64,000 nucleotides of DNA from Maribacter huludaoensis (GCF_029350945.1 NZ_JARKMS010000006.1:1-64000); one strand, 5' to 3'. Shown: positions 14,267 through 23,743, numbered from the stretch's first letter. The notes: generated from the letters alone by a model not told the origin. Numbers and translations are program-made.

Positions 14267-15769
14267 ATGAAAACCATAAAACAATTAGCACTGACCGCAT
14301 TTTTGTTCATAAGCGTTACGGGTATTGCCCAGCAAAAGAATGAACTTTTAGATCGTACATTTTGGAAGAGTAGCCCAAGTGTTGCCACTGTAAAGCAAAA
14401 AATAGCAGAGGGTAACGATCCAATAGCAAAGGACAGCAATTATTTTGATGCTACTACACTGGCCATAACCAGCAAGGCAGATACTGAGGTGGTTAAATAT
14501 TTATTGTCCTTAGAGGGTAATGAAGTGGATAAGAAAACCCATGATAGCCGTATTTATTTACACTGGGCAACGTATGCCGGTGATGCCGAATTGGTTCAAT
14601 ATCTATTGGATAACGGTGCTTCTGTAACTGCATTGGATAGTCACAGGTATACACCACTTGCCTTTGGAGCCAATGCAGGACTAACAAATCCTAAAATATA
14701 TGAGGCTTTTGAAGCAAAAGGGGTGAACCTTAAAGAGGAGAAAAATGAGCATGGTGCCAATGTGCTATTATTGGCGGCACCATCATTGAAATCTGAAGAG
14801 GAGCTGAATTTCTTTTTAAACAAAGGTTTGGCTCTTGATAGTAAGGATGATGACGGTAACGGTATTTTTAACTACGCTACTAAAAAGGGGAATATAGATT
14901 TATTGAAATTATTGATAAGCAAAGGAGTAGATTACAAAACATTGAACAATAATGGTGGTAATGCCTTTATGTTCGCATCTCAAGGTGGTCGCGGATTCAG
15001 CAATGGTCTTCCGGTCTATACGTATTTAAAAGGTCTAGGATTGGAACCTAATATTGTTGAAAAGAATGGTAGTACCCCAATGCACCGTTTAGCTTTTGGT
15101 AATAAAGATGCTGCTATTTTTAATCTGTTCTTAGAAGCTGGTGCAGATGTAAATCAAGCGGATGAAGAAGGAAATACTCCGTTCCTGAATGCTGCCGCTA
15201 GAAATGATTTGGCCGTTGTTCAATTATTGGCCAAGGATGTTAAGGATATCAATGCGGCCAATAATGATGGTGAAACAGCTTTAATGCTTGCCGCTCATGA
15301 TAACAAAGCTGATGTTGTTGCATTTTTAATTGAAAAAGGTGCGGATATCAATGCTAAAGATGCTACCGGTAATACTGCAGCTTATTTTCTTACCGATTCT
15401 TACAGCAAAAGAAATGCGAAGGCTTTTGATGCTAAACTGGCTTTGTTGAAAGCAAAAGGTTTAAAATTCAATACCGTACAAGGTGAGGGTAATACCTTAT
15501 ATCACGTTGCAGCCAAAAAGAACGATTTGCAACTCATGAAAAAGATAGCAGATTTCAATATCGATGTAAATGCTAAAAACGATGAGGGTATGACTGCTTT
15601 GCACGTTGCGGCCATGAAAGCGGAAAACGATAAACTGCTAAAGTTTTTGATCGCCAAAGGTGCGGATGCCAATAGCAAAACAGATTTTGAAGAAACGGTT
15701 TATGACCTGGCTAGTGAAAATGAAATGTTGCAAAAGGGAAATACATCGTTAAACTTTTTAAAGCAATAA
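14267..15769 (+). CDS. Exported ankyrin-repeat protein
   Basis: 500 residues from the ATG at 14267, four bases after the previous stop and giving a clean signal peptide (ending GIAQQ). A longer frame from 14249 would overlap the upstream gene. About a dozen ankyrin repeats fill residues 50-490, recognisable by TALMLAAHDNKADVVAFLIEKGADINAKD-type units such as GETALMLAAHDNKA and GMTALHVAAMKA. Periplasmic ankyrin proteins can shield or chaperone heme enzymes (AnkB with catalase in Pseudomonas is the known example), which fits the heme/iron context. The actual partner is unknown. Confidence 0.85.
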   Translation: MKTIKQLALTAFLFISVTGIAQQKNELLDRTFWKSSPSVATVKQKIAEGNDPIAKDSNYFDATTLAITSKADTEVVKYLLSLEGNEVDKKTHDSRIYLHWATYAGDAELVQYLLDNGASVTALDSHRYTPLAFGANAGLTNPKIYEAFEAKGVNLKEEKNEHGANVLLLAAPSLKSEEELNFFLNKGLALDSKDDDGNGIFNYATKKGNIDLLKLLISKGVDYKTLNNNGGNAFMFASQGGRGFSNGLPVYTYLKGLGLEPNIVEKNGSTPMHRLAFGNKDAAIFNLFLEAGADVNQADEEGNTPFLNAAARNDLAVVQLLAKDVKDINAANNDGETALMLAAHDNKADVVAFLIEKGADINAKDATGNTAAYFLTDSYSKRNAKAFDAKLALLKAKGLKFNTVQGEGNTLYHVAAKKNDLQLMKKIADFNIDVNAKNDEGMTALHVAAMKAENDKLLKFLIAKGADANSKTDFEETVYDLASENEMLQKGNTSLNFLKQ

Positions 15770-15819
15770 GTTAGGTGTCGCTTAGCTTATCAATGAAATA
15801 AAGAATCAATAGTATTAAA

Positions 15820-16305
15820 ATGAAAAGATTTTTAAAATTTATACCGGCCGTAGTTTTGGTAGGATCATTATTATCCGCTTTTACCGTAGTGGACAAAACT
15901 GCCGTAAAGTGCCTTATTCAATTGACCAATTATACAGGTGAGGGTGCGTATTTAATAGTGTCTATCGTGGATGCCGATAATGAGTATGTAGAAACATTAT
16001 ATGTGCAGGGCAAAGATAGTGAGTGGTATAGTGAAATAACCGAATGGTGGAAATTTTACGGAAAACACCGTCCAAACATAGATGCCATTTCAGGAGAAAC
16101 TATTAGCGGTGGAGAGCGTGCATTGAACGTGCTGCAAATACCTAATGATAAAATTGATCAGGGTTATAACCTTCGTTTTGAAACTTCTGTAGAAGATCAA
16201 GGATATTATGCAGATGATATTCAATTTCCTTTAACGACCGAAAATTTAAAGACAAAAGTTGAAGGCAAAGGTTTTATTAGGTATGTACGTATGCTGCCGC
16301 AATAA
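15820..16305 (+). CDS. DUF2271 domain protein
   Basis: 161 residues with an N-terminal signal or anchor (1-22). The body (about 30-155) is beta-rich, with a flavin-reductase-associated DUF2271 pattern: a VSIVDADNEYVETLYVQGKD strand pair, a DAISGETISGG loop, then a terminal RFETSVEDQGYY region. DUF2271 proteins commonly pair with PepSY-domain iron reductases, and such a gene follows at 16503. It is third in the operon starting at 13357 and is followed by two terminator-like hairpins, so the reductase may be transcribed separately. Function is probably periplasmic support of electron transfer or iron reduction. Confidence 0.7.
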   Translation: MKRFLKFIPAVVLVGSLLSAFTVVDKTAVKCLIQLTNYTGEGAYLIVSIVDADNEYVETLYVQGKDSEWYSEITEWWKFYGKHRPNIDAISGETISGGERALNVLQIPNDKIDQGYNLRFETSVEDQGYYADDIQFPLTTENLKTKVEGKGFIRYVRMLPQ

Positions 16306-16334
16306 ATGATCTTATAAAAGATGAATCATATTTT

Positions 16335-16390
16335 GAGCGCAGTCAAGTACAATAATGTTATTTGCTCATAAAAACATGTTGACTGCGTTC
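16335..16390 (+). terminator. Terminator-like hairpin with long loop
   Basis: GAGCGCAGTCAA (16335-16346) pairs with TTGACTGCGTTC (16379-16390) with one mismatch across a 32-bp loop. It is followed by a T-rich run (ATTTATTTTTTTAC). It lies after the DUF2271 gene. Confidence 0.6.
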
Positions 16391-16430
16391 ATTTATTTTT
16401 TTACTTGTTTGCTTTTTTTACAATCACATT

Positions 16431-16467
16431 TCCAGATTGGCGCTAAACCGCCATTCTGGAATTTTTT
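16431..16467 (+). terminator. Rho-independent terminator
   Basis: TCCAGATTGGCG (16431-16442), loop CTAAAC, CGCCATTCTGGA (16449-16460), then six T. The stem has a single mismatch in twelve. It separates the DUF2271 operon from the reductase gene 36 bp downstream. Confidence 0.8.
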
Positions 16468-16502
16468 AAATTATATACTGTTATAAAACTAGATTCCTAC
16501 TT

Positions 16503-18698
16503 ATGACCATTTCTATTTGGCGGTATAGTCATCTTACGCTTGCCTTAATTTCATCTCTATTTTTGGTGGTAGCTTCTGTAACCGGTATTATACTTGCAGT
16601 AGAGCCTATTTCGCACCAAACCAAAGGTTATGCCGTGGCGGATTTAGATCAAGTTCCGTTGGCAACGACCATTACTGCTCTTAAAGATTCATATGATGAG
16701 GTGTTGGGTTTAGAAGTGGAATCATCTGGCTTTGTAAAAGCTTCCGTATTGACCATGGAGATGGAAACTTTGGATGTGTATATAGATCCATTTACTGGAG
16801 AACAGCTTGGTGAAGTAGAAGAGCGGCCTTATGTGTATACATTTGCTACCAATGTACATCGTTCCCTTTTTTTAAAGAGTATAGGTAGGTTCTTTGTTGG
16901 TCTAATTTCATTACTATTATTGATTATTGCTGTTACCGGATTGGTTTTATTAGCTAAGCGCCAAGGCGGATTTTTAAAATTATTTACAAAAGTCCAGAAA
17001 GATTACTTTGAGCTAAAGTACCATGTAGTATTGAGCAGATGGTTTTTTATACCCATTATAATTCTTGCTTTTACCGGGGTGTATTTATCTACGGAAAAAT
17101 TTAATTTATTGCCGAAAACAACGGTTGATCAGGTTGAGGTATCGGTAAGCAATTCAGCTCAGAAATACGAAAACATTGCAGATATTCCGTTTTTTAAGGA
17201 AACTACCTTGGCAGATATACGCCAGGTAGAATTTCCTTTTTCAGATGATCCAGAAGAATACTATCTCATTGCTTTACAGGATAAGGAAGTTGAGGTACAT
17301 CAGCAAACAGGTGAGATTGTTAGTAAAGGAGATTATCCGTTTGTGACCTTAGCATCAAGATTAAGTTTGGTATTGCATACCGGTGCGGGTAATGTAATAT
17401 GGTCCGTTATCCTGTTATTGGCCAGTGCGTCTATTTTGTTTTTTATGTACTCAGGTTTCGTGATAACTTTAAAACGGAGAAAGAAAGCTAAAGGAGTTTC
17501 GCAAATGCCCGATAAAGATGAATGCGAGTATGTAATTTTAGTAGGTTCTGAAAGTGGTACGGCGTTCGATTTTGCACAGCGATTTTATAACGGATTAACA
17601 AAAGTAGGGAAGAAGGTCTATTTAACGGAGCTTAACAAGTATAGCGCTTATGTGAAAGCTAAAAATATCATTGTGTTTACATCCACTTATGGTGAAGGTG
17701 AGCCGCCTACCAATGCCCGCAAATTCCCTGCGATCTTTTCAACGGTAACGCAGCCAAATGCTATAGCATATTCTGTAGTGGGATTTGGGTCTTTGGATTA
17801 TCCTGATTACTGTAAATATGCCATAGATGTAGATGAGCAGATCAATGCAGATAATAAATTTGAAAGACAATTGCCGCTGTTTAAAATTAATCAGGCAGAT
17901 TTTGAATCTTTTGAACTTTGGTTGATTCAATTCTCCAATAAAGTTGGTTTTACCATTCCGGTAGAGAGACCGTTGATCCATAAGAAGAAATATAAAAAAG
18001 TGGACTTTGAGGTTGTGGAGCGAACGGATTTAAATGTAGACGATACTTTTTTATTGCGATTACGACCAGTATCTAAAATTGATTTTACATCTGGGGATTT
18101 ATTGGCAATTTTCCCTAATAATGATGAGATGGTTCGTCAGTATTCCATTGCTAGGGTGGATAATCATATTTTATTAAGTATTAAAAAACATGAGTTGGGC
18201 AGAGGCTCTAATTTTCTATATGGCTTAGAAACGGGTCAATTTTTTAAAGCTGCTATAGACGTGAATCCGCATTTTCATTTACCTAAAAATGCTAAAAATT
18301 CAATTTTCATCTCAAATGGTACCGGAATAGCTCCGTTCTTAGGAATGATCTCTGAAAATACAGCTCAGAATACCACACTGTTCTGGGGAGGGCGTACAAG
18401 GGCTTCGCAATCGCTTTATGATGATATTTTGCAAAAAAGTCGGTCAGGCTTAAAGAATTTCAACCTGTTTGCTACATATTCTAGAGAAGGACAAAGACAA
18501 TACATACAAGATGCCGTTCTAGAGCAAAAGGAATTGGTCTTGCAGACCATAAATGAAAAAGGCACCATAATGCTCTGCGGATCTTTGGCCATGCAGCATG
18601 ATGTACTTGATGTAATTGAAAAAATTCTTGAGGGAAACCCACAAATTACATTTGAAGCCTTTGAGCAAAGTGATCAGTTAAAAACGGATTGTTACTGA
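16503..18698 (+). CDS. PepSY-flavodoxin-ferredoxin reductase fusion (membrane iron/flavin reductase)
   Basis: 731 residues. The N-terminal PepSY membrane region has helices at about 10-32, 129-150, 180-197 and 298-322, with candidate heme-ligating His at 10, 119, 174 and 292. A flavodoxin domain (343-475) shows GSESGT at 348-353 and TSTYGEGE at 393-400. A sulfite-reductase-like FAD/NAD(P) module (490-731) carries RQYSIAR and ISNGTGIAPFLG. Electrons should flow from NADPH through FAD and FMN to membrane heme and a periplasmic acceptor, probably ferric iron or heme. It sits beside a heme receptor system, which supports iron reduction during uptake. Similar fusions are known in Bacteroidota and Proteobacteria. 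Confidence 0.85.
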   Translation: MTISIWRYSHLTLALISSLFLVVASVTGIILAVEPISHQTKGYAVADLDQVPLATTITALKDSYDEVLGLEVESSGFVKASVLTMEMETLDVYIDPFTGEQLGEVEERPYVYTFATNVHRSLFLKSIGRFFVGLISLLLLIIAVTGLVLLAKRQGGFLKLFTKVQKDYFELKYHVVLSRWFFIPIIILAFTGVYLSTEKFNLLPKTTVDQVEVSVSNSAQKYENIADIPFFKETTLADIRQVEFPFSDDPEEYYLIALQDKEVEVHQQTGEIVSKGDYPFVTLASRLSLVLHTGAGNVIWSVILLLASASILFFMYSGFVITLKRRKKAKGVSQMPDKDECEYVILVGSESGTAFDFAQRFYNGLTKVGKKVYLTELNKYSAYVKAKNIIVFTSTYGEGEPPTNARKFPAIFSTVTQPNAIAYSVVGFGSLDYPDYCKYAIDVDEQINADNKFERQLPLFKINQADFESFELWLIQFSNKVGFTIPVERPLIHKKKYKKVDFEVVERTDLNVDDTFLLRLRPVSKIDFTSGDLLAIFPNNDEMVRQYSIARVDNHILLSIKKHELGRGSNFLYGLETGQFFKAAIDVNPHFHLPKNAKNSIFISNGTGIAPFLGMISENTAQNTTLFWGGRTRASQSLYDDILQKSRSGLKNFNLFATYSREGQRQYIQDAVLEQKELVLQTINEKGTIMLCGSLAMQHDVLDVIEKILEGNPQITFEAFEQSDQLKTDCY

Positions 18699-18759
18699 TG
18701 TTAAAATAGTAGCTACTGTTATACAGATTACTCAATATATTTTTATTTCGTAGTAAAAA

Positions 18760-20727
18760 TTAATTCCATTGCATCTTTTGCAAACGCACTGCATTCAAAA
18801 TAGCTAGTAGGGCAACACCAACATCGGCAAAAACGGCTTCCCACATGGTAGCCATACCACCAGCACCCATAGCAAGAACAATAATTTTTATCCCAAAGGC
18901 CAAGGCAATATTCTGCCATACGATTTTGCGGGTAGATTTCCCTATTTTAATTGCTGTGGCAATTTTTGTAGGCTGATCGTTCTGTATAATAACATCAGCG
19001 GTTTCAATGGCAACATCACTTCCTAATCCGCCCATGGCAATACCTACGTCACTAATGGTCAGTACAAGAGCATCATTGATTCCGTCACCCACAAATGCCA
19101 CCTTGGTCCCTGCTTCATTTTTTAATTTCTCCACTTCCGCCAATTTATCTTCGGGTAGCAGTCCGCCCTTTGCCCAATCCAACCCCAGTTCTTGTGCTAC
19201 TTTTTGGGTTATGGAATCTTTATCACCGGATAACATGATAATTTTTTGAATACCCGCCTTACGCATATTTGCAATAGCCAGTAAGGCATCCTCTTTTATT
19301 TCATCGGCTATAGTTACGTAACCGGCAAATTTTCCGTCTATTGCCATCATCACTATAGATTCAACAACACATTCCGTTTCTTTTGGTATGCTAATGTGGT
19401 GGTCGTTCATAAGGGCCTTGTTGCCCACAAGCACAGTTTTGGTATTGACCAATCCTTTTAAACCCTTGCCTGCAATTTCGGTTACTTCTGATGCTTTATA
19501 GGGTTGTACATTTAATTCATATTCTAAAATAGCCTTCGCAATAGGGTGCGTAGATTGAGATTCTATGGCGATCAAGTAGTTCATGAATTCGCTTTCGGTA
19601 AAGATCTGATCTTTAATAAGATCCTTTATTTTGAAAACCCCTTTGGTCAATGTGCCTGTTTTGTCCAAAGCTACCGTGTTCACTTTGGTCATGGTGTCTA
19701 GAAATGAAGCTCCCTTAAGTAAAATTCCGTTCCTGGAAGCTGCGCCCAGTCCGCCAAAATACCCTAGGGGAATAGAAATTACCAAAGCACATGGGCAAGA
19801 GATTACAAGGAATATCAAAGCTCTGTACAGCCAATCTTGAAACACATAGTTTTCTACAAAAAAGTAGGGTAGAAAGGTCAGTGCAATGGCAAGGTATGTG
19901 ACTATGGGGGTGTAAACTTTTGCAAATTTTCTAATGAACAGTTCTGTCTTTGATTTTCTTTCTGTTGCATTTTGTACCATGTCTAAAATGCGGGCAATAG
20001 AGCTGTCTTTGTATGTTTTGGTAGTGGTAATTTCTATAACGCCAGATGTGTTGATGCTTCCTGCATAAATAGGAGCTCCCTTTTTTAGGGACCTTGGTTT
20101 GCTTTCACCGGTAAGTGCCGCAGTATTGAATGTTCCTTTTTCAGAAATTAACTGTCCGTCCAATGGTACTTTTTCTCCGGCTCTAACTTGTATTTTTTCT
20201 CCAATTTCCACGAGTTCCGGTGCTACTGAAATATAGTTATGATCACGGAAAACCAAGGCGTGATCCGGTCGTAGATCAAGTAAAGCTTTAATGTTGCCTT
20301 TTGCACGTTTTACAGCGGCACCTTGAAAGAGTTCACCAACGGCGTAAAAGACCATTACCGCAACACCTTCAGGATATTCGCCTATGGCAAACGCACCAAT
20401 AGTTGCAATTCCCATTAAAAAGAATTCGGTAAAAAAGTTTCCGTTTTTAATGCTTTTCCAGCCTTCTTTAATGACGGGGAAACCAACGGGTATGTATGCT
20501 ATAATGTACCACCCTAGGCGTATATAGTTGTTGAAAAATGGTAATATGTTGAAATAGTCAATGGCAATACCAATAAGCAACATCAAAAAACTGATGATGG
20601 CAGGCAGGTATAGGTTAAAATTTGAAATTTTGCCAGTGCTTTCTGTTGTATGTTCGTTACTGCAACAATGTCCGCATGAACTTTGAGGGGCTTTAGTTGC
20701 AGTCTCTTTTATTGGGTTCTTTCTCAT
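18760..20727 (-). CDS. P1B-type heavy-metal translocating ATPase
   Basis: 655 residues. A short Cys/His-rich tail (C18, H20, C21, C22, H26) replaces the usual HMA domain. The ATPase core is complete: TGES actuator motif, SCPCALVIS in the sixth membrane helix, DKTGTLT phosphorylation site, STHPIA and GDGINDA. The CPC motif with a terminal metal tail points to export of soft divalent cations (Zn, Cd, Pb, Co) or Cu(I). The upstream Fur-type regulator, 44 bp away and co-directional, favours zinc or iron-linked control. The C-terminus ends in a short basic tail. Specificity cannot be settled by eye. Confidence 0.9.
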   Translation of the reverse strand: MRKNPIKETATKAPQSSCGHCCSNEHTTESTGKISNFNLYLPAIISFLMLLIGIAIDYFNILPFFNNYIRLGWYIIAYIPVGFPVIKEGWKSIKNGNFFTEFFLMGIATIGAFAIGEYPEGVAVMVFYAVGELFQGAAVKRAKGNIKALLDLRPDHALVFRDHNYISVAPELVEIGEKIQVRAGEKVPLDGQLISEKGTFNTAALTGESKPRSLKKGAPIYAGSINTSGVIEITTTKTYKDSSIARILDMVQNATERKSKTELFIRKFAKVYTPIVTYLAIALTFLPYFFVENYVFQDWLYRALIFLVISCPCALVISIPLGYFGGLGAASRNGILLKGASFLDTMTKVNTVALDKTGTLTKGVFKIKDLIKDQIFTESEFMNYLIAIESQSTHPIAKAILEYELNVQPYKASEVTEIAGKGLKGLVNTKTVLVGNKALMNDHHISIPKETECVVESIVMMAIDGKFAGYVTIADEIKEDALLAIANMRKAGIQKIIMLSGDKDSITQKVAQELGLDWAKGGLLPEDKLAEVEKLKNEAGTKVAFVGDGINDALVLTISDVGIAMGGLGSDVAIETADVIIQNDQPTKIATAIKIGKSTRKIVWQNIALAFGIKIIVLAMGAGGMATMWEAVFADVGVALLAILNAVRLQKMQWN

Positions 20728-20771
20728 AACACCACAAAGGTGGGCAAAACATCAGTGCAACAGAAGTGCAT

Positions 20772-21188
20772 TTAGTGTTGGCTGCAAGAATCGCATATGC
20801 CCTTAATGACCAAATTGGCATCTTCGGCTACGTATCCTTGGGGCAGATTTATATGGGGAATTTTATGTTCGGTCAAACAAACGGTTTTGTCACAATTGCC
20901 ACAGTGAAAATGTAGGTGAAGATCTTGATCAATTTCACAATTGCAGCCGGGTTCGCATAGCGCAAATTTTGAGATATTAGTGCCATCATCAATTTGATGT
21001 ACCAGTCCTTTTTCTTCAAAAGTTTTTAAGGTGCGGTAGAGTGTAGTGCGCTCCGCTTTGTCAAAAGCATTCTCAATATCTGTCAAAGCAACAGCGGTAT
21101 TTTTGCTGGCCATATACTTATAGATAAGTATGCGCATGGCGGTAGGTCTGACACTTTTATTTTGTAATGTTTTTTCTATCTCGGTCAT
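20772..21188 (-). CDS. Fur/Zur-family metalloregulator
   Basis: 138 residues. An N-terminal winged helix (10-80, with RTTLYRTLKTFEEKGLV as the recognition region) precedes a metal domain: HLHFHCGNC at 91-99 and CDSC at 132-135, giving a structural Cys4 zinc site, plus His 91, 93 and 95. The acidic CEPGCNCEID insert (78-87) adds extra cysteines. It is the first gene of an operon with the metal ATPase, so it probably represses metal export or senses zinc. A nested palindrome just upstream (21202-21249) may serve autoregulation. The sensed metal is not determined. Confidence 0.9.
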   Translation of the reverse strand: MTEIEKTLQNKSVRPTAMRILIYKYMASKNTAVALTDIENAFDKAERTTLYRTLKTFEEKGLVHQIDDGTNISKFALCEPGCNCEIDQDLHLHFHCGNCDKTVCLTEHKIPHINLPQGYVAEDANLVIKGICDSCSQH

Positions 21189-21572
21189 GCAAATTATGAT
21201 TTTGAAATACCCGTAACACTAATGTAATCAATGTATTGATGTATTTCAACTTCATGGGATCTTTAACTTTAAATTATGTTATTTACTTCCAAATATTGGG
21301 GGCATTTTTTGGCGTAAAGTGTTGAGAATATGAGAAGTAATGATTAAATGAGCAGTGATTGCATTTTTTGGAGCTTAGTCTTCATATGAAATGCGCTTTA
21401 GCAATATGTTGAACAAGAGAAAAGTGGTGTTGAGTTAAGTTTTAGATGCGCCTAAAAATAAAATAATACACTTTTTTGCTGGTTACATAATGATCCTAGT
21501 ATCAGTTTAATAACTGTTTTTAGTTGCAGGTGATCTTTAACTTTTTGGGTGATGTGTTTAGGGTTGCTTAAT
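21189..21572. other. 384-bp intergenic region between regulator and aspartoacylase-like gene
   Basis: Apart from the inverted repeats at 21202-21249 I see no gene, RNA or repeat here. It is AT rich, and the genes on either side are both on the minus strand, so it holds the promoter of the Fur-family gene and the 3' region of the next gene. Confidence 0.5.
21202..21249 (-). promoter_or_regulatory. Nested inverted repeats upstream of the Fur-family gene
   Basis: TTGAAATAC (21202-21210) pairs with GTATTTCAA (21241-21249); inside lies ATCAAT-GT-ATTGAT (21227-21240), also perfect. It is 14 bp before the start codon at 21188, consistent with autoregulation by the Fur-type protein. Confidence 0.45.
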
Positions 21573-22544
21573 TTATTCTACATCATGCGCAATGTGAAAA
21601 ATGGCATCACCTTGGTTCACTATTGGAGACTCGTTTATACAAATAATATAGCCTGTTTCTTTCGCTTTTATTTTTTTCTCAAAGTAACCGAACGGTCCGG
21701 ATATGCTTCCTATCTCATCTCCTTTTTGCACGGATTCGCCCACTTTTATACTTGGGTGAAACATGCCAGAATGTTTTGCCCTGATCCATTTAGAGGCATG
21801 CACCAATTTTGGTATGGATTCCTTAAGTGCATATGCTGCCAATTCTTTTTCAAAATTTCGAAGTCCTAAGTGATGCATCAACCGTAAGGCACCTACAACG
21901 CCCGTATCCGTTATTTCACTGTCTATTTGAAGCGATTTACCACCTTCATACAACAACACTTTTTTGTCTAATTGATGCAGCGTCTCACGAAAGGATTTTT
22001 CCCTTCCGGCGGACTTCACTATAAATTCAGCTCCAAATACTTTTGCCAATGCAAGGCCATCTACATCATCTCTATCTATTCTAATCTGGGGTGCATTAAA
22101 ACGGCTATCACCGCCCGTATGGTAGTCTATACAATAGTCTATAACAGGTGCTATATCTTTTACCAAATGGTATGCAAACCTACTGGCTAAAGACCCTCTT
22201 AAGCTGCCGGGAAATACCCTGTTCAGATCCCTACCATCTGGAAATTGCCTTGTTTGGTTTAAAAACCCAAAGATGTTGACTACCGGTATACATATGACCA
22301 TACCACAATCTGGTCGGTTAAATTTTTTGGAGACTATTTGCCTTACTATTTCAACGCCATTGATCTCATTGCCGTGAATACCACCTGTAATCAATAGGCT
22401 AGGACCATCTTTTTTTCCGCGCTGTACTATTACAGGAACCTCGATCTTTGTTCTTGTATGTAGTTTGGCAATATCTAGATTTAACTGGGCACCTTTACCT
22501 TTTGCTATTGTCTCACCTAAAACCGTGTACTTTTTATTGAACAT
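21573..22544 (-). CDS. Succinylglutamate desuccinylase/aspartoacylase-family hydrolase
   Basis: 323 residues, cytoplasmic. Zinc-dependent M14-type motifs are visible: GGIHGNEINGVEI (zinc ligands His and Glu), RDLNRVFPG with the conserved Arg residues, and DYHTGG with the third His. A C-terminal barrel-like domain (about 235-323, with HSGMFHPSIKVG and VQKGDEIGSI) is typical of the larger AstE/AspA relatives. Such enzymes cut N-acyl amino acids or peptide tails and in Flavobacteria are often next to rimK-type ligases, but none is present here. The substrate is unknown. Inverted repeats lie in its upstream region. Confidence 0.85.
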   Translation of the reverse strand: MFNKKYTVLGETIAKGKGAQLNLDIAKLHTRTKIEVPVIVQRGKKDGPSLLITGGIHGNEINGVEIVRQIVSKKFNRPDCGMVICIPVVNIFGFLNQTRQFPDGRDLNRVFPGSLRGSLASRFAYHLVKDIAPVIDYCIDYHTGGDSRFNAPQIRIDRDDVDGLALAKVFGAEFIVKSAGREKSFRETLHQLDKKVLLYEGGKSLQIDSEITDTGVVGALRLMHHLGLRNFEKELAAYALKESIPKLVHASKWIRAKHSGMFHPSIKVGESVQKGDEIGSISGPFGYFEKKIKAKETGYIICINESPIVNQGDAIFHIAHDVE

Positions 22545-22560
22545 ATTTTATATGTATGTT

Positions 22561-22613
22561 TAACACTTTGCTGTATAACTTAATTTGTACGTTTTTGTTA
22601 TAACAAAGTGTAA
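22561..22613 (-). promoter_or_regulatory. Inverted repeats upstream of the aspartoacylase-like gene
   Basis: TAACACTTTG (22561-22570) and CAAAGTGTAA (22604-22613) are inverted copies with one mismatch. Overlapping the second copy is the perfect palindrome TTGTTATAACAA (22595-22606). They lie 17-69 bp before the start at 22544 and are candidate operators of an unidentified regulator. Confidence 0.35.
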
Positions 22614-22657
22614 AATTAGATGATAAATAACTGTCAATGCCAATTATAACAAAAAAG

Positions 22658-22700
22658 AAGTACCCATTGCTGAAATGTAAACTTTCAACAATGGGTACTT
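22658..22700 (-). terminator. Rho-independent terminator of the xylan locus
   Basis: AAGTACCCATTG (22658-22669) pairs exactly with CAATGGGTACTT (22689-22700), with an inner TGAAA/TTTCA pair. On the minus strand it is followed by a run of six T. It lies 21 bp beyond the GH43 stop. Confidence 0.85.
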
Positions 22701-22721
22701 AATGATCGCGTATAGTTCAGG

Positions 22722-23741
22722 TTAGTTAGTATAGGGTGATATTGTTTTTATATGTCCATCTGGTTGGTGTTCTATTTCAATCATTTTAACCGAACGTAGG
22801 TGGGTAACACCACGCGAGAGACTACTGTCGTGATAGAATAAATAATACTTGTCTTCTATAGCGCAAATTGAGTGATGGGAAGTCCAACCGACCACAGGCT
22901 CCAGAATTCTACCTCCATACGTAAAAGGACCATACGGAGTATCACCAATAGCATAACAAATGAAATGTGTGTCACCTGTAGAATATGAAAAATAGTATTT
23001 GCCATTATACTTATGCATCCATGAAGCTTCAAAAAACCGACGGTCATTATCGGCTTCTAGCAATAGGTTTCCTTCGGTATCCAATATTTGAATTTCCTTA
23101 GGCTCTTCGGCAAACTCCAATAAGTCATCTGTAAGTTTTGCAACTATGGGCAATAAAGCCGGTTCGTTTGGTGTAGGCAATTCATTATCCTCATGGTATG
23201 CATTGTTTCTGTATTTCTGTAACTGTCCGCCCCAAATGCCCCCAAAATATAGGTAATAAGAGCCGTCTTCATCTTCAAAAACGGCTGGGTCTATAGAATA
23301 ACTTCCTTTAATGGCATCGGGTTGCGCCTTAAACGGACCAGTAGGACTATCAGAAACCGCAACACCTATTTGAAATATTCCATCAGCTTTTTTAGCAGGA
23401 AAATACAAGTAATATGTACCATCTTTATGTGCGGCATCTGGAGCCCACATTTGTTTTTCTGCCCAGGCTACATCATCAACATGCAACGCAATTCCGTGAT
23501 CCGTAGCTTCACTGTCAATGCTATCCATAGAAAGCACATGGTAATCTTCCATGGCAAAATGGCTGCCTAAATCATCAAATGGAATATCTGATTCTATATC
23601 ATGCGATGGATAAATATATATTTTACCATTAAAATAATGGGCAGATGGATCTGCAGTGTAAATGTGTTTCACCAAAGGTTGAGAAACCGCGTTTTTGTTC
23701 AATTCGTCAAAGTCAATATGATCTATACTTTCTTCTGGCAT
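22722..23741 (-). CDS. Glycoside hydrolase family 43 (beta-xylosidase/arabinofuranosidase), cytoplasmic
   Basis: 339 residues without signal peptide. The five-bladed propeller carries the GH43 triad contexts: TADPSAHYFNGKIYIYPSHD near residues 30-48 (catalytic base Asp), SIDPAVFEDEDGSYYLYFGG near 145-165 (pKa-modulating Asp) and FFEASWMHKYNGKYYFSYSTG near 238-258 (acid Glu). Enzymes of this form release xylose or arabinose from short xylo-oligosaccharides. It is 2 bp downstream of a sugar symporter, so it acts on imported oligomers. It is the last gene of the xylan locus and is followed by a strong terminator. Confidence 0.9.
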   Translation of the reverse strand: MPEESIDHIDFDELNKNAVSQPLVKHIYTADPSAHYFNGKIYIYPSHDIESDIPFDDLGSHFAMEDYHVLSMDSIDSEATDHGIALHVDDVAWAEKQMWAPDAAHKDGTYYLYFPAKKADGIFQIGVAVSDSPTGPFKAQPDAIKGSYSIDPAVFEDEDGSYYLYFGGIWGGQLQKYRNNAYHEDNELPTPNEPALLPIVAKLTDDLLEFAEEPKEIQILDTEGNLLLEADNDRRFFEASWMHKYNGKYYFSYSTGDTHFICYAIGDTPYGPFTYGGRILEPVVGWTSHHSICAIEDKYYLFYHDSSLSRGVTHLRSVKMIEIEHQPDGHIKTISPYTN

Positions 23742-23743
23742 AA

